Positions 1 to 9,445 of a DNA stretch of 64,000 nt are shown here, piece after piece (the stretch's first letter is position 1; each line of letters begins with the position of its first letter). Location of the stretch: positions 3,688,148-3,752,147 of the forward strand of contig CP051228.1 in assembly GCA_017792345.1 (NCBI GenBank), given 5' to 3'. The translations under genes and the position numbers were made by a program. This DNA comes from Mesoflavibacter sp. (GTDB taxonomy: Bacteria > Pseudomonadota > Alphaproteobacteria > UBA8366 > Aestuariispiraceae). Below the pieces are notes generated by a model. That model was not told the origin of the DNA, ran no database searches, and was given only the letters and a program-made list of their open reading frames with translations.

Positions 1-33
1 CGCCGGGTGGCGAAGAAGCACGGGGCAATCTGA
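1..33 (+). CDS. possible 3' end of a truncated gene
   Basis: Frame 1 reads ten codons (ending ...KKHGAI) to a TGA at 31-33. A strong hairpin terminator follows 33 bases later, which is what one would expect after a gene end. Ten residues are too few to identify a family, and this could be chance reading. Confidence 0.2.
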   Translation, partial: RRVAKKHGAI

Positions 34-65
34 TTTAACCGGGGTGTCTCGGGGGCCGCATAAGG

Positions 66-95
66 AAAGGGCGCGGAGATCGCTCCGCGCCCTTT
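66..95. terminator. bidirectional hairpin terminator downstream of rplI
   Basis: A perfect 13-bp inverted repeat (arms 66-78 and 83-95, loop ATCG) begins AAA and ends TTT, so it has an A/T flank on both strands. It lies between the rplI stop on the minus strand and a possible plus-strand gene end, and would serve both. Confidence 0.75.
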
Positions 96-130
96 CGTAA
101 CGCTTGGTGCCGTAAGGCGAGAGCGAGGCT

Positions 131-778
131 TTACGCCTTGTCTTCCTCGGTATCGGCAGCGTCTTCGAGAATACGCTCGGCGGTTTGCTCGTCGACCAGT
201 TCGGCCGCCGCCGCAGCGACTTCCGCCGCCTGGCGTTCGGCTTCTTCGGCCATGTCCTGCGCCGCGCGTTCGGCTTCGGTCACGACGACGGATTCGCCGC
301 GGGCGTGGCGTTCGGCCTGGGCCTCGGCTTCTTCCTGCGACTGGGCGACGTTGATGTGAACCGTGACGATCACTTCCGGGTGCAGTTGGACGCGGAAGTC
401 GAAAATGCCGATCGTCTTGACCGGACGCTCCATCATCACCTGACCGCGGCCGATTTTCACGCCCTTGGCGGAAACCGCGTCGGAAATGTCGCGGGCGTTG
501 ACCGAACCGTAAAGCTGGCCCGTGTCGGACGCGGCGCGGATCAGGACGACCGACAGGCCTTCCAGATCCTGGGCGACGCGTTCGGCTTCGGACTTGCGCT
601 CCAGGTTGCGGGCTTCCAGTTCCGCACGCTGCGCTTCGAACCGGCGGCGGTTGGCCTCGGTGGCGCGGACCGCCTTGTTCTGCGGCAGCAGGAAGTTACG
701 GGCATAACCCGGCTTGACGGAGACTTCGTCGCCCATCTGGCCCAGTTTTTCGACCCGTTCGAGAAGAATGATTTGCAT
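131..778 (-). CDS. rplI: 50S ribosomal protein L9
   Basis: Large-subunit protein that binds 23S rRNA. The N-terminal domain starts [19 protein letters not shown] and continues through the [10 protein letters not shown] signature near residues 24-33, both diagnostic of L9. At 215 aa it is longer than the usual ~150 aa: the last ~60 residues form an Ala/Glu-rich acidic tail, a common alphaproteobacterial extension. It is the last gene of rpsF-rpsR-rplI, 15 bases after rpsR, and is followed by a strong hairpin terminator. Identity is secure. Confidence 0.97.
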   Translation of the reverse strand: MQIILLERVEKLGQMGDEVSVKPGYARNFLLPQNKAVRATEANRRRFEAQRAELEARNLERKSEAERVAQDLEGLSVVLIRAASDTGQLYGSVNARDISDAVSAKGVKIGRGQVMMERPVKTIGIFDFRVQLHPEVIVTVHINVAQSQEEAEAQAERHARGESVVVTEAERAAQDMAEEAERQAAEVAAAAAELVDEQTAERILEDAADTEEDKA

Positions 779-793
779 GATCAGAGCCCTCCC

Positions 794-1033
794 TTAGCGG
801 ATCACGTAGGGGATGAGACCCAGGAAACGGGCGCGTTTGATGGCCCGGGCCAGGGCGCGCTGTTTCTTGGCGCTCACCGCGGTGATGCGCGACGGGACGA
901 TCTTGCCGCGTTCGGAAACGAAGCGCTGCAGGGTCTTGATGTCCTTGTAGTCGATCTCGGGCGCATTCGGACCGGAGAACGGGCAGGTTTTCTTGCGGCG
1001 GAAGAAGGGCCGCCGGGCAGGTCGCATAGCCAT
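794..1033 (-). CDS. rpsR: 30S ribosomal protein S18
   Basis: Small-subunit protein of 79 aa that pairs with S6 on 16S rRNA. It has the S18 core, including [17 protein letters not shown] and the basic [21 protein letters not shown] stretch, with a basic N-terminus. It lies between rpsF (3 bases upstream) and rplI in the conserved operon order. Length is normal for the family. Confidence 0.97.
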   Translation of the reverse strand: MAMRPARRPFFRRKKTCPFSGPNAPEIDYKDIKTLQRFVSERGKIVPSRITAVSAKKQRALARAIKRARFLGLIPYVIR

Positions 1034-1036
1034 GGA

Positions 1037-1495
1037 TTAGTCCTCCGAACTGTCGTTGTCGCGGTACGGGCGATCGCCACGCGGGCCACGGTCGCCACGC
1101 GGACCGCGATCTTCGCGCGGACCCCGGTCGTCCCGGTCCCGGCCGCGGCCACCCCGATCCCGGTCACGCTCGTCACGGCGTGCCAGAACCACGGACGGTT
1201 CTTCCGGCAGGTCCTCGGTGCGGACCGTCATGTAGCGCAGCACGTCGTCGTGCAGGCGCATGCGGCGTTCCATTTCATGGACCGCTTCCGCCTTGGCTTC
1301 GTAGTTCAGCAGAACGTAATGGCCTTTGCGGTTCTTCTTGATCCGGAAGGCCAGGCCACGCAGGCCCCAGTATTCCCGGCGGGCAATGCGGCCGCCGTCT
1401 TCGGTCAGGATTTCCTGAGCCATGTCGGTGATGCTCTCGACCTGCGTCGCAGAGACATCCTGCCGTGCGATCAGCACGGTTTCGTAGTTCGCCAT
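1037..1495 (-). CDS. rpsF: 30S ribosomal protein S6
   Basis: S6 (152 aa) binds 16S rRNA with S18. The protein begins MANYETVLIARQDVS and contains the family motif YWGLRGLAFRIKKNRKGHY. The ATG at 1495 is chosen because GGGAG lies 9 bases upstream; a longer reading from 1522 has no such site. The C-terminal ~35 residues are an Arg/Asp/Gly-rich repeat tail (RDRGG, GPRGDR units), a disordered extension seen in alphaproteobacterial S6. First gene of the operon. Confidence 0.96.
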   Translation of the reverse strand: MANYETVLIARQDVSATQVESITDMAQEILTEDGGRIARREYWGLRGLAFRIKKNRKGHYVLLNYEAKAEAVHEMERRMRLHDDVLRYMTVRTEDLPEEPSVVLARRDERDRDRGGRGRDRDDRGPREDRGPRGDRGPRGDRPYRDNDSSED

Positions 1496-1934
1496 CGATG
1501 TCACTCCCTCTGGCTGTTTCACGGTCCGGCGCAGTGGCTTTCTCCTGGAAAATCCAGGATCGGCTCTGCCGCCCGGCCCTAGCCGATCTCTTGTTCCGAC
1601 GCCTTTTGAGCGGTGGAGATATCGGCAAGGAGTATCGCCCCTAGCCAGGCAACCCGGCTCGAGACGGGCGGCTTATAGGGGATGCCCGATTGCGATGCAA
1701 GCCGAATACAGCGCTTTTCCGCGGAAAATCGTTCTTTTGGCTGATGCGTGGAGAATCAGCGATTCGCAGAGGGTTGATGTAAAATTCTCGGAGTGCGCAT
1801 ATAAATCAACAATTGGCCGATGTGTATTTATCGAAGGAAAAAACAAAATAGATAAAACTGAGTCTATAGTTCATTTTTTATTTGAACCGATTCGCGAATC
1901 GCCCGATTCTCATACTTAACAAGGAGATGACGCG
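1496..1934. promoter_or_regulatory. AT-rich divergent intergenic region with a 14-bp palindrome
   Basis: This stretch separates rpsF (minus) from the next plus-strand gene and has to hold both promoters. From about 1700 to 1920 it is clearly richer in A/T than the flanking genes. A perfect 14-bp palindrome (CGATTCGCGAATCG, 1888-1901) lies just before the ribosome binding site AAGGAGA of the gene at 1935. An open frame at 1695-1919 has no recognisable features and is not called. Confidence 0.4.
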
Positions 1935-2375
1935 ATGAACGATCCGAACGAAATGAAGGCGGTGATGGCCGACCTGATCGCCCGGGAGCTGAAACGGCTC
2001 TCGAAATTGGCGGATCTCGTGGTCTACACGCTCTACGACCCGGATCAGCCCGACGATCCGGTGGACTATGTTCTGAACGACCGCGCCGAGATCGGCGGCG
2101 ACATTGATCTGGATGTGTCCTTCCAATTCGAAGGCGTCGCGCTCTGGTACATTTGCCGCCGCGATGGCGACGCCTTCAGCGCGAAGAAGGTTCTGATCCA
2201 GGTTCGCGACGGACGGTTCGTCCATGGTCAGGTCGGCGATTTCGACGGCTTCTGGGACGAGTTCCCGCAATATGTCGCCGAGGATCGCTGGGTCCAATCG
2301 GCCGTCCTGAAAGGCGGCGTAAACGACGACGCCCGGCCTTATCGGGACCGTCCCGCGGCGGCTGCGGCAGAGTAG
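1935..2375 (+). CDS. hypothetical protein, acidic, 146 aa
   Basis: I do not recognise the family. The protein is soluble and acidic, with no signal peptide or membrane segment. The N-terminal ~30 residues look helical (KAVMADLIARELKRLSKLAD); the middle is rich in Asp (YDPDQPDDPVDYV), and two aromatic stretches follow (ALWYICRRDGD, FDGFWDEFPQYV). The start is supported by AAGGAGA about 8 bases upstream. It stands alone between the ribosomal operon and a histidine kinase. Codon use matches the surrounding genes, so it is probably a real resident gene. Confidence 0.7.
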   Translation: MNDPNEMKAVMADLIARELKRLSKLADLVVYTLYDPDQPDDPVDYVLNDRAEIGGDIDLDVSFQFEGVALWYICRRDGDAFSAKKVLIQVRDGRFVHGQVGDFDGFWDEFPQYVAEDRWVQSAVLKGGVNDDARPYRDRPAAAAAE

Positions 2376-2500
2376 CCTCCGCTCCAAACAGTTTCACCCT
2401 GGCGAGGGATTGGCGCCCCGGATCGAGAAATCGGCCGGGGCGTCGGTTTTCGTGCAGTGGCAAACGTTTTCGAAATTCGTAGAATGCGCGCAGGCCTGTT

Positions 2501-2539
2501 GAAATTTCTTTCGTCCGTTAACGGGACGGAAGGAATTTC
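2501..2539. repeat. 39-bp inverted repeat upstream of histidine kinase gene
   Basis: Near-perfect dyad centred on GTTAAC. The arms 2501-2516 and 2524-2539 pair over 16 bases, with only two G-T wobbles. There is no T-run on either side, so a simple intrinsic terminator is doubtful. It lies 46 bases before the kinase start at 2585 and could be an operator or an mRNA hairpin. Confidence 0.55.
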
Positions 2540-2584
2540 TAGCCTATTCGGGCGGGCCTTGGCGCATGACGGAAACGGAGACTA

Positions 2585-4405
2585 ATGCGGGTTTTAGAAA
2601 ATTGGGACGCGGCGGGACGAACGCAAAAGTCGCTGATCATCAAGCTGATTGCGGTCTTTCTGTCCATTCAGATCGTTCTACTGGCCGTGTTCGGAGTAAC
2701 ATTAATCGTGATCGATGGAACCCGCGCCTATACGGCGGGCAGCGAATACTATGTCATCGGTCAGAAAACGGCCGCCTATTCTCTGATGCGCTATTCAAAG
2801 ACGGAAGATCCGGCCGATTTTGCACGCTTCAAAGAGTTCCTGGACATTCCGCAAGGCGATGGCGCCGCGCATACCATGATGCGCATGGACGATTTGGATT
2901 GGGATGCCGCGCGTGACGGATTGCGACGCGGCCGCAATCTCGATTCCGACATTCCTTTCATGATCCTGATGTATCGGTTGGCGGGTGATACCGCCCTGAT
3001 GCGCCCGGCAACGGAAGTCTGGCGAGAAGCCGATACGTTGATCGCCGAATTGGCGGTGACCGGCGAACAGCTTCGCACCGCGATCGAAGCCGGTCGAAGC
3101 GGTGCTGAGGTCGATGATATTCTGAACAGAATCCACATTTTGGACGCGGGCCTGACCGAGCTGGAATTTGATTTCGCGGCGGCCATCGGAACGATCGCCG
3201 TTCAGATCAAGACCTTGTCTTTCGTCATTATTGCCGCGCTCTCGACGGTTCTCTGGGGGGTAGCAATTGCTGCCGGACTTAGAATTGCCGCCCATGCCGA
3301 CCGAAATGAAACTGCGCTGATCCGCAGTCAGGCGCGGTTTCAGGACATTGCCGACACCGCGGCGGACTGGATTTGGGAGACCGATTCGGAAGGCCGCTTC
3401 ACCTATCTATCCCGCAACGCCGAACGGCTGTTGAATGTCGATCGGGATGCCCTTCTGCAAGGGACGGGCGTAGCCGACGGACTTGCCGCGTTGCAGGACG
3501 CGTTCACCAAACGGGAAGCGTTCCGCGATTTGAAGCTGGTGCGGGATCGGTCGGAAGGCGGGCAGCGGCATTTTGCGCTACGCGGTAAGCCGGTCTTCGA
3601 TGAGGGGGGGCAATTCCGTGGGTTCCGCGGTACCGGCACCGATGTCACGCAACAGGTAGAGGCGGAGCACGCGATCCTGCGCGCCGCCGTTGCGGCCAAT
3701 GACGCCAATCAGGCCAAGACGATGTTCCTTGCGAATATGAGCCATGAGCTGAGGACGCCGCTAAACGCCGTGATCGGCTTCTCTGAGGCGATGGAACGCC
3801 AAATGTTCGGCGTGATGAACGCGACTTATGTTGAATACGCCGGAATTGTCCGCCGCAGTGGAGAACATCTGCTGAGCATGTTGAGCGATCTTCTGGACAT
3901 CTCGCGGATTTCCCAGGGCGCGATCAACCTTGAAACCGAGACAGTCGATGTCGCGGCGGTCATCGCCGATTCCGTCCGGGACGCGTTGTCCGCCCATTCG
4001 GATCAGGACCGCAAGATCGAGATCCAGATGCCGACCGACGTCCCCCCTCTGGATGCGGACAAGATGCGGCTGCGCCAGATCGTCACCAATCTGCTCACCA
4101 ATGCACTGAAGTTCTCGGAACCCCCCAGCGCGGTCCAGGTGGCGGTGGCCCGGCAGGACCGAGGGCTTGTCATCAAGGTCACCGATAACGGGATCGGCAT
4201 CAATCCGCACGACATCGCCCGGGTGATGGAACCTTTCGTACAGGCGGAATCCGGATTCGAACGCAAACGTCAGGGGGCCGGTCTGGGCCTCCCCCTCGTC
4301 AAACAATTGGTTGAATTGCATGGCGGGACGTTTGATCTGACCTCGTCCCCGGGCAAGGGCACTGTGGCGACGGTTTATCTGCCGGAATCCCGCATCCGGG
4401 CGTGA
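2585..4405 (+). CDS. membrane-bound PAS-containing sensor histidine kinase
   Basis: A 606-aa inner-membrane sensor kinase. Transmembrane helices at about 17-43 and 209-232 enclose a ~165-residue periplasmic sensor region with no family I recognise. A PAS domain follows (about 245-360; DTAADWIWETDSEGRFTYLS). The HisKA dimerisation domain has the phospho-acceptor His387 in MSHELRTPLNAV, and the HATPase domain has an N box (NLLTNALKFS), DNGIGI and GAGLGLPL. No receiver domain or response regulator gene is adjacent, so its partner is elsewhere. GGAG precedes the ATG by 5 bases. It converges on the next gene with 6 bases between stops. Confidence 0.9.
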   Translation: MRVLENWDAAGRTQKSLIIKLIAVFLSIQIVLLAVFGVTLIVIDGTRAYTAGSEYYVIGQKTAAYSLMRYSKTEDPADFARFKEFLDIPQGDGAAHTMMRMDDLDWDAARDGLRRGRNLDSDIPFMILMYRLAGDTALMRPATEVWREADTLIAELAVTGEQLRTAIEAGRSGAEVDDILNRIHILDAGLTELEFDFAAAIGTIAVQIKTLSFVIIAALSTVLWGVAIAAGLRIAAHADRNETALIRSQARFQDIADTAADWIWETDSEGRFTYLSRNAERLLNVDRDALLQGTGVADGLAALQDAFTKREAFRDLKLVRDRSEGGQRHFALRGKPVFDEGGQFRGFRGTGTDVTQQVEAEHAILRAAVAANDANQAKTMFLANMSHELRTPLNAVIGFSEAMERQMFGVMNATYVEYAGIVRRSGEHLLSMLSDLLDISRISQGAINLETETVDVAAVIADSVRDALSAHSDQDRKIEIQMPTDVPPLDADKMRLRQIVTNLLTNALKFSEPPSAVQVAVARQDRGLVIKVTDNGIGINPHDIARVMEPFVQAESGFERKRQGAGLGLPLVKQLVELHGGTFDLTSSPGKGTVATVYLPESRIRA

Positions 4406-4411
4406 TGGCCG

Positions 4412-5590
4412 TTACATCCGTGCGGCCAATTCGTTGTCAATCTTGCCGGTCCGCCAGTCTTCCAGGGCCTCGACCAGCTTGCGCTGACGCGAACTGAAGG
4501 CACGCCAGTTGGTCAGTTCATTCTCCAGATCCTCCACGACTTCGCGCGGGACCAGAGGCGTATTCTTCAAGGCGGTGTCGATGGCCTTGAACAGTTCCTC
4601 ATTGGACTTTGCCGCCAAAGCGGCCTCGAACAGCGAACAGATCGGCTGCCAGCCATCGAGAGCCAGGGACGCGTTCAGCTTGGCTTCCTCACATTCCGCC
4701 AGAGCCTTATCAAGGCGCTTCAGGCTGGATTGAAGGTTGTTCGCGCGCCGTTCGACACGGGCCAATTCCTTCGCGGCGATGCCGAGAAACTGTTGAAACG
4801 GAAAGATCAGATCGCCCAGTACCGTCTTGAACAATTCCGGCAACTCGTCCTGGCGGTCCTCAAGGTCGCTCAAGACATTGCCAAGGCGGTTGCGCTGACG
4901 GATCAGCCAGCCTTGAAGGCTGTCATCGGCGGAATCGACCTGGACGGCCGGAGCTATGGCGACGGCGAATCTCTCCAACCGGTTCATGGCCTCCTCGACG
5001 TCGCATTCCAGAACCGACGCCAGATGTTCGAACATCACCTTGTTGAACTTGTTCTGGATCGCCGCCGTTTCCGGATCGCTTTTTGAGGCGTTCATCAACA
5101 GCCTGTAGGTGTTGACCGACATCTTCTTGAGCTGCGCCTGCCCATAGGCCTCACCGGTCAGACGCATCAATTGCACGACGAGGCGCAGATATGTCTGCGC
5201 CTCCACCGTCTTGTCGATTTCGGCCTCGATCGGGTGATCGTCCCGGCGCCTCTGGGCCAGCGACTGCCCGAAGCGAGGAATGCGTTTGAGTAGGCTGGTG
5301 CGGATTTCTGCCGGGCTGATCAGCGGTTTCAGGTCACAGACCGGTGCCTGCACGATATCGTCGACGAATTCGATATCGTCGTCTGCCAGGTTGCCGAAGG
5401 CGCTCTTGACCTGGGTCAGCGGCAGGACCATGGAGGCTTCCTTCTTGCCGGAAAACCCGGGAATCAGCAGCATCCAGTCCTTCGGATCCGAAGATCCGTT
5501 GTCGAGCCGAAGCCGCCCGAAATTCATGTTCGCCGTCTTAAATCCCGCCCAGACGCCGCGCTGTTCGTAGGTTGTAGGTAGGTCAGCCAC
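4412..5590 (-). CDS. hypothetical protein, largely alpha-helical, ~392 aa
   Basis: Family not recognised. No signal peptide or membrane helix is evident. The N-terminal ~100 residues look mixed alpha/beta (DWMLLIPGFSGKKEASMVLPL). The remainder is predicted helical, with a charged, coiled-coil-like stretch around LARVERRANNLQSSLKRLDKALAECEEAK (about 285-315). The GTG at 5590 is the likeliest start: an in-frame extension to 5707 has a Pro/Ser-rich, non-protein-like sequence and would run into the fabD promoter region. ATG at about 5527 is an alternative. The gene is divergent from fabD and convergent with the kinase gene. Function unknown. Confidence 0.65.
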   Translation of the reverse strand: MADLPTTYEQRGVWAGFKTANMNFGRLRLDNGSSDPKDWMLLIPGFSGKKEASMVLPLTQVKSAFGNLADDDIEFVDDIVQAPVCDLKPLISPAEIRTSLLKRIPRFGQSLAQRRRDDHPIEAEIDKTVEAQTYLRLVVQLMRLTGEAYGQAQLKKMSVNTYRLLMNASKSDPETAAIQNKFNKVMFEHLASVLECDVEEAMNRLERFAVAIAPAVQVDSADDSLQGWLIRQRNRLGNVLSDLEDRQDELPELFKTVLGDLIFPFQQFLGIAAKELARVERRANNLQSSLKRLDKALAECEEAKLNASLALDGWQPICSLFEAALAAKSNEELFKAIDTALKNTPLVPREVVEDLENELTNWRAFSSRQRKLVEALEDWRTGKIDNELAARM

Positions 5591-5782
5591 CGTTTCGTCC
5601 CGACAAGTGTTGATGGTGCCATACTGGGACAAATGATCTGAAGGTTTGGTTAACGGCGCGCTATGGGGTGACGGCGTGAGATGGCCCGCCGCTTGACACC
5701 GGTTCAATGCCGACTATGACTTCGCCGAGACACAAGCGGACCCGAATGGGCCAGTCGCGAAATTCGGGGAAGGGAGACGCCA

Positions 5783-6724
5783 ATGAGCCGAGCATTTGTT
5801 TTTCCGGGGCAGGGCAGCCAGGCGATAGGCATGGGCGGCGAACTTGCCGACGCCTTCGTTGTCGCGCGGGAAGTCTTCGAGGAAGTCGACGACGCGCTGG
5901 GGCAGCATCTTTTCAAACTGATGCAGGAAGGGCCCGATAGCGATCTGACGCTGACGGAGAATGCCCAACCCGCGCTGATGGCCGTGAGCCTGGCCGTGAT
6001 CCGCGTACTGGAAAGCGAAGGCGGCAAACCGATCAGCGATATGGCGGATTGCGTCGCCGGTCACAGCCTGGGCGAATATTCCGCGCTGGCGGCGTCCCGC
6101 GCGCTGGAACTGGCCGATACCGCGCGGCTGTTGAAACTGCGCGGTCAGGCGATGCAGGCCGCGGTTCCGGTGGGCGAGGGCGCCATGGCGGCGCTGCTGG
6201 GTCTTGATCTGGAACAGGCCGAAGCGGTCGCGGCCGAGGCCGCCCAGGGGGAGATCTGCGCCGCCGCGAACGACAACGCGCCGGGCCAGGTCGTGATCTC
6301 CGGTGCGGCCAGCGCCGTCGAGCGCGCGCTCGTGATCGCGAAAGAGAAAGGCGCCAAGCGCGCCGTGCTGCTGCCGGTATCGGCACCGTTCCATTGCGAA
6401 CTGATGGCCCCCGCGGCGGACAAGATGGGGCGCGCTCTGGCCGAAACCGTCATTCAGCCGCCCGCCGTGCCGCTGATCGCCAATGTCACCGCCGCCCGCA
6501 CGGTCGATCCGGATATGATCCGCCGTCAGCTGGTGGAGCAGGTCTGCGGCCGGGTGCGCTGGCGCGAGAGCGTGCTGGTGATGAAGGATCTGGGCATCGA
6601 CACCCTGGTCGAAGTCGGCGCCGGCAAGGTTCTTTCCGGCCTGGCGAAGCGCATCGACCGCGATCTCAGCGGGGTCGCCATCAACGGTCCCGCCGACGTC
6701 GAGACCTTCCTGGCATCCTTGTGA
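5783..6724 (+). CDS. fabD: malonyl-CoA:ACP transacylase
   Basis: Moves the malonyl group from CoA to acyl carrier protein, supplying extender units for fatty-acid synthesis. The protein has 313 aa, the usual length. It starts MSRAFVFPGQGSQ, and the nucleophile Ser95 lies in GHSLGEYSA. The histidine partner is in the VSAPFHCELM segment, and the substrate-gating region reads AANDNAPGQVVISG. GGGAG sits 7 bases before the ATG. It heads fabD-fabG-acpP-fabF-mltG. Confidence 0.97.
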   Translation: MSRAFVFPGQGSQAIGMGGELADAFVVAREVFEEVDDALGQHLFKLMQEGPDSDLTLTENAQPALMAVSLAVIRVLESEGGKPISDMADCVAGHSLGEYSALAASRALELADTARLLKLRGQAMQAAVPVGEGAMAALLGLDLEQAEAVAAEAAQGEICAAANDNAPGQVVISGAASAVERALVIAKEKGAKRAVLLPVSAPFHCELMAPAADKMGRALAETVIQPPAVPLIANVTAARTVDPDMIRRQLVEQVCGRVRWRESVLVMKDLGIDTLVEVGAGKVLSGLAKRIDRDLSGVAINGPADVETFLASL

Positions 6725-6773
6725 CGGCGCGATGCTAAGCCGCTCAGTGACTTTTAGGGAGAGAGAGAGAAAC

Positions 6774-7511
6774 ATGTTCGATTTGACGGGAAAATGCGCC
6801 CTGGTCACCGGGGCGACCGGCGGGATCGGCGGTGAAATTGCCAAGGCGCTGCACGCCGCCGGCGCGACGGTCGGCCTCAGCGGGACACGCGCGGAACGTC
6901 TCGAGGCGGTTGCGTCCGAACTGGGCGACCGGGCCCATGTGCTGCCGGCCAATCTGTCCGACCCGGACGGTCCGGATGCTTTGGCCAAGGCTGCGGAAGA
7001 GGCTATGGGCGCCGTCGACATCGTGGTCAACAATGCCGGCCTGACGCGTGACAATCTGGCCATGCGTATGAAGGACGACGAGTGGGATCAGGTCATTGCG
7101 GTTAACCTGACCGCCTCCTTCCGCCTGTCGCGCGCCTGCCTGCGTGGGATGATGAAGAAGCGCTGGGGCCGAATCATCGGCATCACGTCGATCGTCGGCG
7201 TCACCGGCAACCCGGGTCAGGCGAATTATGCGGCGTCGAAGGCGGGCATGATCGGCATGTCGAAATCCCTAGCGCAGGAAGTTGCCAGCCGCGGCATTAC
7301 CGTCAACTGCGTGGCGCCCGGTTTCATCGAAACCGCGATGACCGACGCATTGGCCGACAAGCAGAAGGATGCGCTTCTGTCGGCGATTCCCGCGGGTCGG
7401 ATGGGCACCCCGGAAGAGATCGCGGCTGCGACCCTCTTCTTGGCAGCGCCTGAATCGGCTTATATCACTGGCCAAACGCTGCACGTGAACGGCGGTATGG
7501 CAATGATCTGA
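6774..7511 (+). CDS. fabG: 3-oxoacyl-ACP reductase
   Basis: NADPH-dependent reduction of beta-ketoacyl-ACP. The 245-aa SDR begins MFDLTGKCALVTGATGGIGG (cofactor-binding TGxxxGIG), has NNAG, and has the catalytic Ser and YAASK in the segments SIVGVTGNPGQANYAASK. The in-frame upstream reading from 6732 is rejected because the purine-rich AGGGAGAGAG ribosome site sits directly before the ATG at 6774. It lies between fabD and acpP, the canonical order. Confidence 0.96.
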   Translation: MFDLTGKCALVTGATGGIGGEIAKALHAAGATVGLSGTRAERLEAVASELGDRAHVLPANLSDPDGPDALAKAAEEAMGAVDIVVNNAGLTRDNLAMRMKDDEWDQVIAVNLTASFRLSRACLRGMMKKRWGRIIGITSIVGVTGNPGQANYAASKAGMIGMSKSLAQEVASRGITVNCVAPGFIETAMTDALADKQKDALLSAIPAGRMGTPEEIAAATLFLAAPESAYITGQTLHVNGGMAMI

Positions 7512-7695
7512 TTTGGTCGCCCAGCCCGGAATTCCGGGACAAAACGGGCGGTCATTTAAGTGAAACGATAGGCTGGTCTCTCCAGATGAAGTGTGATAGG
7601 CAGGCGCCGTCGCGCTGGAGACCGGCGCATAATTCGGGTTTGAAACTGAGGTCGGCCGGGTTCTCCTGGCCGCGGCAGACAAGGGAAAGACAGAT

Positions 7696-7929
7696 ATGAG
7701 CGACGTTGCGGAGCGTGTGAAAAGCATTGTGGTCGAGCACCTGGGCGTTGATGCCGAAAAGGTTACCGACAATGCCAGCTTCATCGACGATCTGGGCGCG
7801 GACAGCCTCGACACGGTCGAGCTCGTGATGGCGTTCGAAGAAGAATTCAACTGCGAAATCCCGGACGACGCGGCCGAAAAGATCGCGACCGTCAAGGATG
7901 CGATCGATTTCATCGCCGCGAACAAGTAA
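7696..7929 (+). CDS. acpP: acyl carrier protein
   Basis: 77-aa acidic carrier of growing acyl chains. The phosphopantetheine attachment Ser37 is in [20 protein letters not shown], the invariant ACP signature. It has its own 184-base leader after fabG and a 201-base spacer before fabF, consistent with independent, strong expression of acpP inside the fab cluster. Confidence 0.98.
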   Translation: MSDVAERVKSIVVEHLGVDAEKVTDNASFIDDLGADSLDTVELVMAFEEEFNCEIPDDAAEKIATVKDAIDFIAANK

Positions 7930-8022
7930 TTCTGTGCGCGGATCGGGCGGCCCGGTAAGGGCCGCTCGACGCGTATCTGCCGCGCCGCGTGTCGGCGCAA
8001 TGCCCGCTGCGGCACGGCCCCC

Positions 8023-8055
8023 AGGCGGTCGCCTTCTTCTGAAGGCGGCCTGACC
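8023..8055 (+). terminator. weak hairpin between acpP and fabF
   Basis: An imperfect stem (arms around 8023-8036 and 8041-8055, loop TTCT, core GCCTTC/GAAGGC) follows acpP. A T-run occurs only ~30 bases further on, so this is at best an attenuator or a 3' mRNA-stabilising structure. Confidence 0.35.
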
Positions 8056-8130
8056 GGGGTCGCGACGTCTTGCGGGCATTTTTGTGTCCGTTTATCGGTG
8101 TTGGACCGACAGTGTGAGGATGGGACGATC

Positions 8131-9396
8131 ATGAGACGCGTAGTCGTAACGGGTCTGGGCGCTGTGACGCCGTTGGGTGTCGGGGTCGACACGGTTTGGG
8201 ACCGGCTGATCGCCGGTGAATCCGGCATTCGCGCCATCGAGAGCTTCGACGTGTCCGACCTGCCGGCCAAGATTGCCGGTGAGATCCCGAAGGGCAGCAA
8301 GGCGGACGGCGCTTTCGACGCCGAGGAATGGGTCGAGAAAAAAGACCTGAAAAAGATGGATACCTTCATCGCCTATGCGCTGGCCGCGTCCCAGCAGGCG
8401 GTGGACGATGCCGGCCTGACCTCCAAGGATCAGAACGAACTGGATCGCACGGGCGTCATGATCGGGTCCGGTATCGGTGGCCTGGGCGGTATCGCCGACG
8501 GCAGCAAGATCCTGGACGATCGCGGCCCGCGCCGTTTGAGCCCCTTCTTCATCCCCGCGAACCTGATCAACCTGGCCAGCGGCTATGTGTCGATCATCCA
8601 CGGCTTCCGCGGCCCGAACCATGCCGTTGTCACGGCTTGTGCGACCGGCACCCACGCCATTGGCGATGCCGCGCGCCTGATCATGTTCGGCGATGCCGAC
8701 GTGATGGTCGCCGGCGGTACCGAATCGGCGGTTTGCCGCATCGGGGTTGCGGGCTTTGCCGCGTCGCGCGCGCTGTCCACCAATTTCAACGAGACGCCGG
8801 AACGCGCGTCCCGCCCGTGGGACAAGGACCGCGACGGCTTCGTCATGGGCGAAGGCGCGGGCATCGTCGTTCTGGAAGAACTGGAACATGCCAAGGCCCG
8901 TGGCGCGAAAATCTATGCTGAGGTCCTTGGTTATGGCCTGTCCGGCGACGCCTATCACATGACGGCGCCGTCCGAGGACGGTTCCGGCGGGTATCGCGCC
9001 ATGGAAAACGCCTTCCGCAATGCCGGGATCGCCCGGGAACAGATCGATTACGTCAACGCGCACGGCACCTCGACGCCGCTGGGTGACGAGATCGAACTGG
9101 GCGCGGTGAAGCGCCTGTTCGGCGACCACGCTTACAAACTCGCCATGTCGTCGACCAAATCGGCGATCGGCCACCTGCTCGGCGCGGCCGGTGCGGTGGA
9201 AGCGATCTTCTCGGTCAAGACGATCCAGACGGGCAATATTCCGCCGACACTGAACCTCGACAACCCGTCCGAAGGGTGCGATCTGAACCTGGTGGCGCAC
9301 AAGACCCAGGCGCGCGAAGTCAATTATGCGCTGTCGAACAGCTTCGGCTTCGGCGGTACAAATGCTAGTGTGATTTTCGGCCCGTCCCCGTCGTGA
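8131..9396 (+). CDS. fabF: beta-ketoacyl-ACP synthase II
   Basis: Condenses malonyl-ACP with acyl-ACP during chain elongation; important for unsaturated and temperature-adapted lipids. 421 aa. The catalytic triad is complete: Cys in VVTACATGTH, His in NAHGTSTPLGD and His in KSAIGHLLGAAG. The C-terminal NSFGFGGTNAS loop is present. ATG 8131 (MRRVVVTGLG) matches the family N-terminus; an upstream GTG at 8098 would add unrelated residues. It is followed 49 bases later by mltG. Confidence 0.97.
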   Translation: MRRVVVTGLGAVTPLGVGVDTVWDRLIAGESGIRAIESFDVSDLPAKIAGEIPKGSKADGAFDAEEWVEKKDLKKMDTFIAYALAASQQAVDDAGLTSKDQNELDRTGVMIGSGIGGLGGIADGSKILDDRGPRRLSPFFIPANLINLASGYVSIIHGFRGPNHAVVTACATGTHAIGDAARLIMFGDADVMVAGGTESAVCRIGVAGFAASRALSTNFNETPERASRPWDKDRDGFVMGEGAGIVVLEELEHAKARGAKIYAEVLGYGLSGDAYHMTAPSEDGSGGYRAMENAFRNAGIAREQIDYVNAHGTSTPLGDEIELGAVKRLFGDHAYKLAMSSTKSAIGHLLGAAGAVEAIFSVKTIQTGNIPPTLNLDNPSEGCDLNLVAHKTQAREVNYALSNSFGFGGTNASVIFGPSPS

Positions 9397-9445
9397 CCCG
9401 GCGGGGCGCCTGCCTTGCGAAAACCCTAGGCGGACGCACGAGACC

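Noticed and set aside
185-1582. 465-residue frame antisense to rplI-rpsR-rpsF
   Set aside because: It spans three ribosomal protein genes on the other strand; composition is a shadow of them.
1695-1919. 74-codon frame in AT-rich intergenic DNA
   Set aside because: No ribosome site, no recognisable sequence; composition fits a promoter region.
5714-7063. 449-residue frame antisense to fabD/fabG
   Set aside because: Shadow of highly conserved fatty-acid genes; no motif.
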